64,000 nt of DNA from CBDDBH01 sp965225625. GTDB lineage: Bacteria > Pseudomonadota > Gammaproteobacteria > JADZEE01. The position numbers and the translations under genes are program-made. The stretch is from contig CBDDBH010000032.1 in NCBI GenBank assembly GCA_965225625.1, positions 62,001 through 126,000 of the forward strand, in the 5' to 3' direction. The notes under the pieces were generated by a model, which saw only the letters and a program-made list of their open reading frames with translations, had not been told where the DNA came from and did no database searches. Numbering within the stretch: the first letter of the stretch is position 1; every line of letters begins with the position of its first letter. Below, piece after piece: positions 44,839 through 53,181 of this stretch.

Positions 44839-46362
44839 TCATTCTTCGCGCCGAAGAAACGCCCGCCAGGCCGTAAATGCGCTTGCAAGCGCAAGTGCCG
44901 CCGCCAGTAACATGATCGCGCGAAAGCCGGACACGAACGCCGTCGACAAAGCGTTCGTAACCTGAGCTGCCTGCGTTTGGTCAAGTGTTTCTGGTAGCGT
45001 TACGCCAAGCAGCATATGGCGTTGAGCATCGATGGCAGAACGTGCCGGCGCCGCCAACTCGATTGCCGCCAAGCCCTTATCAAGTTGAGCGTTAAATACT
45101 TGCACCAGGATCAATCCCATGATGGCGACCGCGAGTAAACCGGCAATGCGTGACGCCGCATTATTGATGCCGGATGCAATTCCAACGTGACGTTGTTCGA
45201 CCGAGCCCATCACCGCGGTCGTCAGCGGCGCAACAATCAGTCCCATACCCAGACCCAGGATAATCATCCCGGGAAACACGCTGGTCCAATAGCTGCCGCC
45301 CACACCGGGGAGTGCGAGCAGAAAATAACCCACCGAGGCGACCAGCGGTCCGGCGATGAGAAACCGTTGAACTCCGTGCTCTGCAACTAGGCGGCCCGTG
45401 GCTCTACCCAGGACAAACAACATCAAGATGAGCGGCAGGAAAGCAGCGCCCGCCTGGGTAGCGCTGTAACCACGCACCTGGATCATATTGAATGGCAGGA
45501 AATAAAGTGCGCCGCCGAGCGCACCATACAAAAACACGGTGATGATGTTGGTGCCGCGAAATACAGGATTGCGAAACAACGCCAACGGCATCATCGGTGC
45601 TGCGTGTCGGTCTTCGACGTAGACGAAGGCAAGCAAGGTAGCGATCCCCAATATCAGCGAGCCGGCAACCAGCGGATCGCTGAAGCCGCGGTTAATCGCC
45701 TCGATGAGCGCGAAAACGGTGGCGCCCAGACCCACTGTCGCAAACAGGGCACCGCGCAGATCCGGAGGTGCTGTCTGCGCTTCGCGCGATTCCGGCACCC
45801 GAGTATAGAGGATAGCCAGAGTGACGAGCGCCAGCGGTATGTTAATAAGGAATATAAGCCGCCACGAAAACGACTCCGCCAACCAACCTCCCAGCACCGG
45901 TCCGACGGTCGCGGTGATTGCTGTGAACGCCGACCACGTACCGATAGCGATGCCGCGCCGCGCCTGCGGCACCAAAGCACTGATAATGGACAGGCTCCCC
46001 GGAACAAGCAGCGCACCGCCGACGCCCTGTAACGCTCGCGCCATGATCAATTGAGTTGCGCTCGCGCTCAAGCCACTGAAGAGCGAAGCAAGTGTGAATA
46101 TTACGATGCCCAGGGCGTACATTCGCCGCCGCCCGTATCGATCGCCGAGTGCTCCACCCACGAGTATGAGCGCGCCGAGGAACAACACGTATACTTCGAC
46201 CACCCACAACAACTGGGTGGCAGTTGCATCGAGAGAAGTCTGCAGGATCGGCAGGATCACATTCACCGCGCTCGAATCGATGGACGCCATACCAGATCCC
46301 ATGATGGTCGCCGTCAGGATCCATCGCTCGGCGACTACCGGCGGTGTAGATGTGTTTGACAA
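44839..46362 (-). CDS. MFS transporter, DHA2 (14-helix) drug-resistance type
   Basis: About 507 residues with fourteen predicted membrane helices. Motif A is GGALGDRYGRRRMY (about residues 64-78), motif C is GPVLGGWLAESFSWRLIFLIN, and the N-terminal segment is TIMGSGMASIDSSAVNVILP. This is the EmrB/QacA family of proton-coupled exporters, usually of drugs or organic anions. No EmrA partner is adjacent. It is divergent from an SDR gene. Confidence 0.9.
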   Translation of the reverse strand: MSNTSTPPVVAERWILTATIMGSGMASIDSSAVNVILPILQTSLDATATQLLWVVEVYVLFLGALILVGGALGDRYGRRRMYALGIVIFTLASLFSGLSASATQLIMARALQGVGGALLVPGSLSIISALVPQARRGIAIGTWSAFTAITATVGPVLGGWLAESFSWRLIFLINIPLALVTLAILYTRVPESREAQTAPPDLRGALFATVGLGATVFALIEAINRGFSDPLVAGSLILGIATLLAFVYVEDRHAAPMMPLALFRNPVFRGTNIITVFLYGALGGALYFLPFNMIQVRGYSATQAGAAFLPLILMLFVLGRATGRLVAEHGVQRFLIAGPLVASVGYFLLALPGVGGSYWTSVFPGMIILGLGMGLIVAPLTTAVMGSVEQRHVGIASGINNAASRIAGLLAVAIMGLILVQVFNAQLDKGLAAIELAAPARSAIDAQRHMLLGVTLPETLDQTQAAQVTNALSTAFVSGFRAIMLLAAALALASAFTAWRAFLRREE

Positions 46363-46527
46363 GGTTCGGTGGGCTCTCCAGCAGCAAGTTTAACGTGTGC
46401 TAATCTGAGCCACAGCAACGTTGGACGAGGAACGTCGTGCTGGCGATACAAAAAGCGGGCGCTGAGCCGGCAATCACAGCGGATATCCGGGCGGAGTTGG
46501 GGGTATACGGGAAGTAAGGAGTAATTA

Positions 46528-46567
46528 CCCCCCATCCGACCGCCATGAATGGCGGTCAGGTGAGGGG
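46528..46567. repeat. Palindromic intergenic element
   Basis: Arms CCCCCATCCGACCGCC and GGCGGTCAGGTGAGGGG with loop ATGAAT. The reverse complement matches the element at 57051-57090, including the GGCGGTC.GGATGAGGGG arm. It lies between divergent genes, 26 bases before the SDR ATG, so it may affect its leader mRNA. Confidence 0.65.
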
Positions 46568-46593
46568 TCATCCAAAATACAAAGAGACAAACC

Positions 46594-47289
46594 ATGGCAT
46601 CAGAATCAGCACTAATCGTAGGTACCGGCGTAGGTTTGAGCGCGTCATTGACGCGGTTGTTTGCATCTGAAGGTATGCAGGTATCAGTGGCATCGCGCAG
46701 CATTGATAAACTTCAGGGTCTAGCCGATGAAGTTGGTGGAAGGGCTTATCGCTGTGACGCTGTCGTGCCTGCAGAGGTAGAAAAACTTTTCGCCGACGTG
46801 ACCAGCGATAGCGGCGAACCCGATATTGTTGTCTATAACGCTAGCAATCGAGCGCGCGGTCCGGTCACGGATCTTGATGTGGATGCAGTGCGCGACGCAA
46901 TCCTAATCTCCTGCTTCGGCGGGTTTCTCATTGCACAACAGGCGGCGAAACAGATGGTCGCGCGCGGCGCCGGATCCATTCAGCTGACCGGCGCATCAGC
47001 GAGCGTTAAGGGTTTTGCGAACTCGTCATCGTTTGCAATGGGAAAGTTCGGTTTGCGCGGCCTTGCGCAGAGTCTCGCGCGGGAATTGTCGCCGAAGAAT
47101 GTCCATGTCGCCCATTTTGTCATCGATGGCGGCATCGGACGTGACGGCGATACGCGTGGCGCCAATCGGGGCGAGGACGGCTTGCTGCATCCGGATGAAA
47201 TCGCCAAAACCTATCTGCACATTCATCGTCAGCACCGCAGTTCATGGACCTGGGAGGTTGAGATGCGGCCTTGGTTGGAAAATTTTTAG
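46594..47289 (+). CDS. SDR-family protein with Phe in place of catalytic Tyr
   Basis: A Rossmann fold with ALIVGTGVGLSASL, NAS (VYNASNR) and serine LTGASAS. The YxxxK motif reads FAMGK (SSFAMGKFG), so the catalytic Tyr is Phe. Its C-terminal WTWEVEMRPW differs from classical SDRs. It resembles the SDR at 49358 (VIIDG, WTFQLDVRPF), so both belong to one atypical subfamily whose activity is unproven. It overlaps the convergent enoyl-CoA hydratase at their stops by four bases. Confidence 0.85.
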   Translation: MASESALIVGTGVGLSASLTRLFASEGMQVSVASRSIDKLQGLADEVGGRAYRCDAVVPAEVEKLFADVTSDSGEPDIVVYNASNRARGPVTDLDVDAVRDAILISCFGGFLIAQQAAKQMVARGAGSIQLTGASASVKGFANSSSFAMGKFGLRGLAQSLARELSPKNVHVAHFVIDGGIGRDGDTRGANRGEDGLLHPDEIAKTYLHIHRQHRSSWTWEVEMRPWLENF

Positions 47290-48059
47290 TTTGCCCGAAT
47301 CGCGGCTCCGACACGTTTCGAGGTGTCCGGATCCAGGGTTGTTATTAACGCCTGTTCCGCTTCTACTTGCAAAGCCCGTTCAATTTCGTCGCGCTGCGAA
47401 TTATTAATCACCTTTTTTAATTCGCGCGCAGATCTGCCCGGCAACGCCGCCAGGGCTCGTGCCGTCTTATCTAATGTCGCATCGAACTCATCCGCCGCTA
47501 CCACCTGCGAGACAAGACCCATCTGCAGCGCTTCCTGCGCGTTGAATTTGCGACCCGACAGAATTAGCGCCTTGGCACGTGAAACACCGATCAACCGCGG
47601 CAGTAAGGCTGTTGTTGCGCCGGTCACGAACAAACCTAGCGACATCTCAGGCAGGAACATCCGCGTATCTGCGGCCAGGATGATCAAGTCACAGCCCAGC
47701 AACCATTCGAAGCCGCCGCCAACCGCCCAGCCATGTGCACCGGCGAGCACAATCTTGTCACCGAACAATAGCTGGCGGCTGATATCCTGCAGCACTTCAA
47801 TTTCTCTGTGCACGACCTGCCGATCGGAACTCTGGCTATCGTGCTCTTTCAAATCCTTGCCGACACAGAAGGCCCGGCCGGCACCACGAAGCACGATGAC
47901 ACGTACCTGTGGATCGGCGTTGGCAGCAACAAGTGCCGCCAACAATCTATTCAACATGTCCGCATTGATGGCGTTGAGACAATCAGGCCGGTTGAGGGTG
48001 ATGGTACAGACAGCGTCAGTCCGGCTGTTCAGTACCGATGGTTTAGATTGCGTAGACAT
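47286..48059 (-). CDS. Enoyl-CoA hydratase/isomerase
   Basis: Crotonase fold: ITLNRPDCLNAIN, VLRGAGRAFCVGKDLKEHD (first oxyanion-hole loop) and HGWAVGGGFEWLLGCDLIIL (second). The region FLPEMSLGLFVTGATTALLPRLIG carries the catalytic Glu candidate (PEM). 257 residues. It acts on CoA thioesters in beta-oxidation-like steps; the exact substrate is unknown. It is followed by no same-strand gene and preceded by the luciferase-like gene 44 bases upstream. Confidence 0.92.
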   Translation of the reverse strand: MSTQSKPSVLNSRTDAVCTITLNRPDCLNAINADMLNRLLAALVAANADPQVRVIVLRGAGRAFCVGKDLKEHDSQSSDRQVVHREIEVLQDISRQLLFGDKIVLAGAHGWAVGGGFEWLLGCDLIILAADTRMFLPEMSLGLFVTGATTALLPRLIGVSRAKALILSGRKFNAQEALQMGLVSQVVAADEFDATLDKTARALAALPGRSARELKKVINNSQRDEIERALQVEAEQALITTLDPDTSKRVGAAIRAN

Positions 48060-48103
48060 TTATCCGTTCCGCTCGCCTATCGCTTGAGCGCAAGGCGTAG
48101 CAG

Positions 48104-49201
48104 TTAATCTACAGTAGCGCGCTCAACGGACTCGGTGCGGAAATGCGGAGCCACGTCGCGCGCGAAGCGGGTCAACCAGTCATGACGCAGATGTTGCGGG
48201 ATGCCGGGTGAGGAGGGCATCAACATGAAGTTGTTAAAACCACAGTCAATGTAATCCTGTATGCGTTGGCGGACCGTATCAGCGCTGCCTACGCAGGTCA
48301 CATCCATGTAGGGACCCAGGTTAGCGGGATCCGATAGCTTTTCGAGGTTAGCAAATAGCTTGGAGAATGCCTCGTAGCCCTTTATGTTTTTGTACGGATC
48401 GAGCGCGATCGCATAATGTGCTGCGCCCGCGCGGAAAAACCGCGGTAAATACTCGCGACCAAGCGCCCGTGCTTCATCATCGGTATCCGCCATGATCAGA
48501 CTTATCACTATGGGCCGACCTACGTCGGTGCTGCCACCCATCTCCAGTGTTTTTTCATCCCATGTCGCCATAATTTTTCGCTGCTGCTCAAACGGCAGAA
48601 ATCCGTTCGACATCGGCGCCAAGCCCAAAGCAGCGATGCGCGCGGCACTGTCCGGGTTACCAATCGCCCCATAAAACTGGATGCGCTCCCGATGCGGTTT
48701 CGGGTGGATGCGTAACTCCTGTGGTACCTGCAGATACTTGCCGTGAAAGCTGAACGGTTCCCCGGTGGTCGCCAGATCCAGGATCCGCCAGGCTTCCTCG
48801 AAGCGATCCATCGTGGTTTCCATATCGACGCCGAAGGCCTCGTATTCCAGCGGCGAGTTGCCGCGACCCAGCCCTAAATGCAATGGAGCGTCGGTAACGA
48901 CGCTCAGCATGGCGATCTGTTCAGCCAGACGCAAAGGCTGATGCCAAGGGGTCACCAACACCATCGTGCCGAAACCCAGGCCCGGACATTGCGGCGCAAT
49001 GTGCATGAACAGCATCAGCGGGTCCGGAATCGGAAAATAGTCCGAGAAATGATGCTCGACGACGTATGCTACTTCGTAACCCAGCGAGTAGCCGAACTTG
49101 GCATCCTCGATAGCCCCGCGGTAGAGCACATCTTCGTTGGTGCCCGGCTCGTCGACCGGGTTAATCGTAAATCCGAATATTGGCTGACGCGGCGCTGGCA
49201 A
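48104..49201 (-). CDS. LLM-class flavin-dependent oxidoreductase
   Basis: A bacterial-luciferase-like TIM barrel: VVEHHFSDYFPIPDP (the conserved EHH), VLVTPWHQPLRLAEQIAML, GLGRGNSPLEYEAFGVDM and GAIGNPDSAARIAALGL. It begins with TTG at 49201 with AGGGAA upstream. This class uses FMNH2 or F420. 365 residues. It is likely co-transcribed with the enoyl-CoA hydratase downstream. Confidence 0.9.
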   Translation of the reverse strand: MPAPRQPIFGFTINPVDEPGTNEDVLYRGAIEDAKFGYSLGYEVAYVVEHHFSDYFPIPDPLMLFMHIAPQCPGLGFGTMVLVTPWHQPLRLAEQIAMLSVVTDAPLHLGLGRGNSPLEYEAFGVDMETTMDRFEEAWRILDLATTGEPFSFHGKYLQVPQELRIHPKPHRERIQFYGAIGNPDSAARIAALGLAPMSNGFLPFEQQRKIMATWDEKTLEMGGSTDVGRPIVISLIMADTDDEARALGREYLPRFFRAGAAHYAIALDPYKNIKGYEAFSKLFANLEKLSDPANLGPYMDVTCVGSADTVRQRIQDYIDCGFNNFMLMPSSPGIPQHLRHDWLTRFARDVAPHFRTESVERATVD

Positions 49202-49357
49202 GAGGGTTCCCTAATCGTCGATAATCCTGATGCACTTTAACATCGTTGCCGCCCCCGCAGCCATGGCCAAGCGGCAACATCGCGCTTACGATTTTTTACG
49301 TTGCGCGAACGATTCGGCTGATATTCGAGCGGCAAAAAACGATGAGGTAATAAGCAA

Positions 49358-50065
49358 ATGACTAAACCTGTCTGTGTTATTACGGGCGTGGGCCCCGGCA
49401 ACGGCGCTGCCTTTGCACGCAAGTTCGCCGCGCAAGGCTACGCGGTCGCGCTGCTTGCCCGCAACGAGGATTATCTGAATTCTTTGGCTGCGCAGATTGA
49501 CGATGCACGCGGCTATCCCTGCGACGTGAGTCAACCGGAATCTATAACCTCAACGTTCAACCAGATCGTCGCTGAGATGGGTGCCGTTGACACCTTAATC
49601 TATAACGCCGGCAGCGGCGTTTTCGGCAGCATTGATGCCGTTGGCGAAGCAGAATTCGAGGACGCCTGGCGGATCAACACGCTTGGGTGTCTGGTCAGCT
49701 CCAAGCTGGTAATACCGGCGATGCGTGCGGCCGGCAGTGGCAACATTATCGTCATTGGTGCGACGGCTTCGCTGCGCGGCGGCGCCAATTTCGCCGCCTT
49801 CGCCTCGGCAAAAGCTTCACAACTCAGTCTCGCCGAGTCTATGGCAAGGCTATTGGGCGCTGACGGGATCCACGTCGGCTATGTCATTATCGATGGTGTG
49901 ATCGACACGGAGCGGGCGCGCGCCATGGAGCCGTTCAGCAAGCAACCGGACGAATATTTCCTGCAAGCCGATGACATCGCCGATGCCGTCTATTTCATGA
50001 CCCAGCAGCAACGTTCGGCTTGGACGTTCCAACTCGACGTGCGTCCTTTTGCTGAGAAATGGTAG
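49358..50065 (+). CDS. SDR-family protein with Phe in place of catalytic Tyr
   Basis: An N-terminal cofactor loop CVITGVGPGNGAAFA, NAG (IYNAGSG) and serine VIGATAS, but the YxxxK position is FASAK (FAAFASAKAS). Same atypical subfamily as the gene at 46594. The C-terminus WTFQLDVRPFAEKW is shared. The stop is directly followed by the ATG of a classical SDR. Confidence 0.87.
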   Translation: MTKPVCVITGVGPGNGAAFARKFAAQGYAVALLARNEDYLNSLAAQIDDARGYPCDVSQPESITSTFNQIVAEMGAVDTLIYNAGSGVFGSIDAVGEAEFEDAWRINTLGCLVSSKLVIPAMRAAGSGNIIVIGATASLRGGANFAAFASAKASQLSLAESMARLLGADGIHVGYVIIDGVIDTERARAMEPFSKQPDEYFLQADDIADAVYFMTQQQRSAWTFQLDVRPFAEKW

Positions 50066-50812
50066 ATGCGTCTCGCGGATAAAGTCGGCGTTGTCACCGG
50101 CGGGGAGAGCGGAATCGGCAAAGGTGTCGCCCGGGCGATGGCCGCCGAAGGTGCGATGGTCGTGATCGGCGGCATTCAGGAGGAACTGGGCGAAGATGTG
50201 GCGGCAACGATCCGGGCCGAGGGTGGACACGCTATTTTTCATAAAACCGACGTCACCAAGCCGGAAGAATGTGCGGCGATGGTACAACGCGCCGAAGACG
50301 AATTTGGCGGATTGGATCTGGCTTTTAACAACGCTGGAGGTCAGGGCGCTTTCAATGCGCTGCATGAGACGCCGGTTGAAGAAGCATCGTGGTGGATCGA
50401 CGTCGATTTAAAAGGAGTTTTTTACTGCCTAAAATATGAAACGGCGTCCATGCTCAAGCGCGGTGGTGGCGCGGTCGTAAACACGGCCTCCATTTTCGGT
50501 CTTAAGGCGGTGCCGAGGTTGTCCCACTACGTTGCCGCGAAACACGGCGTTATCGGTTTGACACGCGCGGCAGCGTTGGATTACGCCGATCAACACATTC
50601 GCGTGAACGCGGTTTGTCCGGGACCGATAAAAACGCCCAGCCTTGATCGTGCCAGTGGTGGCGACGATGCGTTGTACGAACAGTTCGTGCCCATGCGTCG
50701 CATCGGCCAACCGGAGGAAGTTGCGCAGTCCGTTGTCTGGTTGTTGTCCGACGACGCGGTATTTGTCACGGGCGCGATTCTGTCGGTAGACGGCGGCATG
50801 GCCGCGGGTTGA
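50066..50812 (+). CDS. Classical SDR-family oxidoreductase
   Basis: TGGESGIGKG, NNAGG, serine VVNTASIFG, catalytic YVAAK (SHYVAAKHG), and a C-terminal DGGMAAG. All catalytic residues are present. 248 residues, NAD(P)-dependent alcohol/ketone oxidoreductase of unknown substrate. The start abuts the previous gene's stop, and an MFS transporter follows 5 bases after its stop. Confidence 0.93.
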   Translation: MRLADKVGVVTGGESGIGKGVARAMAAEGAMVVIGGIQEELGEDVAATIRAEGGHAIFHKTDVTKPEECAAMVQRAEDEFGGLDLAFNNAGGQGAFNALHETPVEEASWWIDVDLKGVFYCLKYETASMLKRGGGAVVNTASIFGLKAVPRLSHYVAAKHGVIGLTRAAALDYADQHIRVNAVCPGPIKTPSLDRASGGDDALYEQFVPMRRIGQPEEVAQSVVWLLSDDAVFVTGAILSVDGGMAAG

Positions 50813-50817
50813 CGGGG

Positions 50818-52029
50818 ATGCTTTCGGCGGGACTAAAAAAGCCTGCTTACGTCATCACCGCCTGCGTGCTGGTGCTCATTATCGCCAATGGCACGCGCGC
50901 TGGATTCGGAATTTTCCTACGCCCGATGAGTATGGATCTCGGCTGGGGTCGCGAGGTGTTTGCCCTCGCCATCGCAATCCAGAACCTGGTGTGGGGATTG
51001 ACGCAACCGATTGCCGGCATGATTTCCGATCGTTACGGTTGCGGCAGAGTGCTTGTGGTATCCGCTGTGGTCTATTCGCTTGGTTTGTATGTCATGTCCG
51101 GCGCATCGACGCCTTTCGAGCTGACGATGAGCGGCGGCATACTAGTCGGCCTGGCCTTGTCGGGTACCGGTTTTCCAGTCGTGCTTTCAGTGGTGGGTCG
51201 TGTCGTTAAACCGGAGCGGCGCACGCTCGCGCTCGGGCTCGCAACCGCCGGCGGCTCCAGCGGCCAAATGCTGGTCATCCCATTCGGACAGGGTCTAATC
51301 AACTGGTACGGTTGGTTGAGCGCTCTGCTCATATTGGCAGTGTTAACGAGCTTCATAATGCCGCTCGCGGCCTGGCTGGCTGGCCCGCCGGCGCCGGCTA
51401 GCCCGGACCAGCAACAGCAAAGCATGCGCGAGGCGTTGCGTGAAGCGAGTGGGCACAGCGGCTTTTGGTTTTTAACGGCCGGTTTTTTCGTTTGCGGTTT
51501 CCACGTGATGTTCATCGGCACCCATCTGCCCGCCTATCTGGTTGACAACGGCGCCGCTCCCGGGACCGGCGCACTGGCGTTGGCGATTATTGGCTTCGGA
51601 AACATTGTCGGCACATCGCTATGCGGCTTGTTGGGGGACCGCTACCGCAAGAAATATGTACTGAGCGCGTTATACCTGGGTCGCTCCGTCCTGTTTTCCC
51701 TGTTTTTGCTTGCGCCGATGACGCAGACGACTGTGATTGCTTTTTCATTTGCAATCGGCCTGCTGTGGTTGGGTACGGTGCCACTCACCAGCGGCCTGGT
51801 CGTCCAAATTTTTGGTCTGCGCTATATGGCGACGTTATTCAGCATCGTATTTATCAGTCACCAACTCGGCAGCTTTCTCGGTGCGTGGTACGGCGGCTAC
51901 GTATATGACCAGACTGGATTCTACGTACCTGTATGGCAGATCGGCATCGTGCTCGGCGTGCTGTCAGCGATCCTGCACTGGCCGATCCGCGACACACCCA
52001 TCGAACGCGCCCTGCCACAGCGGGTCTGA
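50818..52029 (+). CDS. MFS transporter (monocarboxylate/oxalate-formate-like)
   Basis: Twelve predicted helices. Motif A is GMISDRYGCGRVLV, with TRAGFGIFLRPMSMDLGWGREVF at the N-terminus, typical of MCT-like MFS. The ATG at 50818 is preferred over a TTG at 50809 inside the previous gene's end. 403 residues. Last gene of the three-gene + strand unit, followed by the GGGGTC inverted repeat. Confidence 0.9.
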   Translation: MLSAGLKKPAYVITACVLVLIIANGTRAGFGIFLRPMSMDLGWGREVFALAIAIQNLVWGLTQPIAGMISDRYGCGRVLVVSAVVYSLGLYVMSGASTPFELTMSGGILVGLALSGTGFPVVLSVVGRVVKPERRTLALGLATAGGSSGQMLVIPFGQGLINWYGWLSALLILAVLTSFIMPLAAWLAGPPAPASPDQQQQSMREALREASGHSGFWFLTAGFFVCGFHVMFIGTHLPAYLVDNGAAPGTGALALAIIGFGNIVGTSLCGLLGDRYRKKYVLSALYLGRSVLFSLFLLAPMTQTTVIAFSFAIGLLWLGTVPLTSGLVVQIFGLRYMATLFSIVFISHQLGSFLGAWYGGYVYDQTGFYVPVWQIGIVLGVLSAILHWPIRDTPIERALPQRV

Positions 52030-52048
52030 AAAAGTTTAGTGAAAAATG

Positions 52049-52162
52049 AAAAATTGGGGTCGAAAAATTGGGGTCAGATACACATTTTTAGGAGTTTCCG
52101 TGTTGCCTGAACACACTCAGTAAAAATGTGTAACTGACCCCAATTTTTGACCCCAATTTTTC
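52049..52162. repeat. Long inverted repeat (GGGGTCAGA-type), convergent terminator
   Basis: A 28-bp arm (52063-52090) and its inverse (52121-52148) differ at one base, with a 30-base loop. Outer copies of AAAAATTGGGGTC extend both sides. The motif AAATTGGGGTCAGA is a known dispersed sequence in many gammaproteobacteria, often near Y1-type transposases; none is present here. It lies between convergent genes and should form a strong bidirectional stem. Confidence 0.8.
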
Positions 52163-52187
52163 CGGACCCCAATTTTTCCCGATTTTT

Positions 52188-53156
52188 CTACACAAAACGC
52201 TCCATCTGCGCGACGTAGTTGATGGGGGCGTGATCGGCGACAAAATCTGCAGGTGCCAGGGTGCTTACGTAATTGATAAATACGCTCAGATCGGCTGGTG
52301 TGATCCGGCGATCAGCGCGTAGCTTTTTGGCTGATGGTTGGAACCAGAGTCTTCCCCGCGATGATATATAAATAAGGGTACCGCCGTGGCGGAACCTGAG
52401 TGCAACCGACGGTGGTACTTCGGTAACAAGATCGCGCCGATTGACGATTCGGAACACCCGATCGCGGGGCAGTGCACGTGCAAACTCTGCATCGCCAACA
52501 CGCGGCGCACCGTAGAGGTAAGTCGAGTGCACGTGCTTGTTCAGATGTACCAATCGAGCGGTGGCCAACGCCGCCAGCGCCGCACCGAGACTATGGCCAG
52601 TGAGAAATATCGGATGCGGGTAATGTTCCACAGCCGGCCACAGTGTGTCCCACAGTGTATCGAGGCCGGCTCTGAATCCGGAATGTACTCTACCCGCGCC
52701 GGCAACTGCCTTGCCCCTGGAAATCCGCAGGTTTGCGAACCAATCGTGCGGCGAATCGGTGCCACGAAAACTCAGAATAGCGAAGCGATGTGCCGCACCG
52801 TCGGTTACTTTGATTAGCGATGCGAACATATCGCTGCCGGTAGAACGAAAACGCCGTGTTTCGCGCAGTTGTAGACCCGAGCGATGGCCTGCGTCGGCAA
52901 GAATATCCGCACGGCTCGGTAATCCGGCGCGAGTGCTGTCCTCGTCGGGGTTTTTGCGATAGATCAGGCGTGACAGTTCGGCGAACCACCAAGCATTCAC
53001 CCGACTGTATACCGGATGCGGCCGCGGAGGACTGCCAACCTCGAACGCCCCGACCGGCGACGGTGACAGTTCTATCGGCAGCAGTTTGGGAATGTCAAAA
53101 TAATCGCTACCCGCTCCCGGGCGCAGTAGTGCATCCCAGGAGTTATCGATCCGCAC
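52188..53156 (-). CDS. Class 3 lipase-like protein
   Basis: Lipase_3 alpha/beta hydrolase: ILSFRGTDSPHDWFANL, nucleophile elbow TGHSLGAALAALA, YLYGAPRVGD, the Asp in NRRDLVTEVPP and a candidate His in LRFRHGG. 322 residues with no signal peptide, so it is cytosolic or exported by another route. It acts on acylglycerols or similar esters. Confidence 0.88.
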   Translation of the reverse strand: MRIDNSWDALLRPGAGSDYFDIPKLLPIELSPSPVGAFEVGSPPRPHPVYSRVNAWWFAELSRLIYRKNPDEDSTRAGLPSRADILADAGHRSGLQLRETRRFRSTGSDMFASLIKVTDGAAHRFAILSFRGTDSPHDWFANLRISRGKAVAGAGRVHSGFRAGLDTLWDTLWPAVEHYPHPIFLTGHSLGAALAALATARLVHLNKHVHSTYLYGAPRVGDAEFARALPRDRVFRIVNRRDLVTEVPPSVALRFRHGGTLIYISSRGRLWFQPSAKKLRADRRITPADLSVFINYVSTLAPADFVADHAPINYVAQMERFV

Positions 53157-53181
53157 ACGTCGCCCTCGCGCGGACCGAGGG

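Noticed and set aside
46438..46518. Short + strand frame ending AEPAITADIRAELGVYGK
   Set aside because: Looks protein-like but only about 27 codons, with no family match; not enough to call a gene or remnant.
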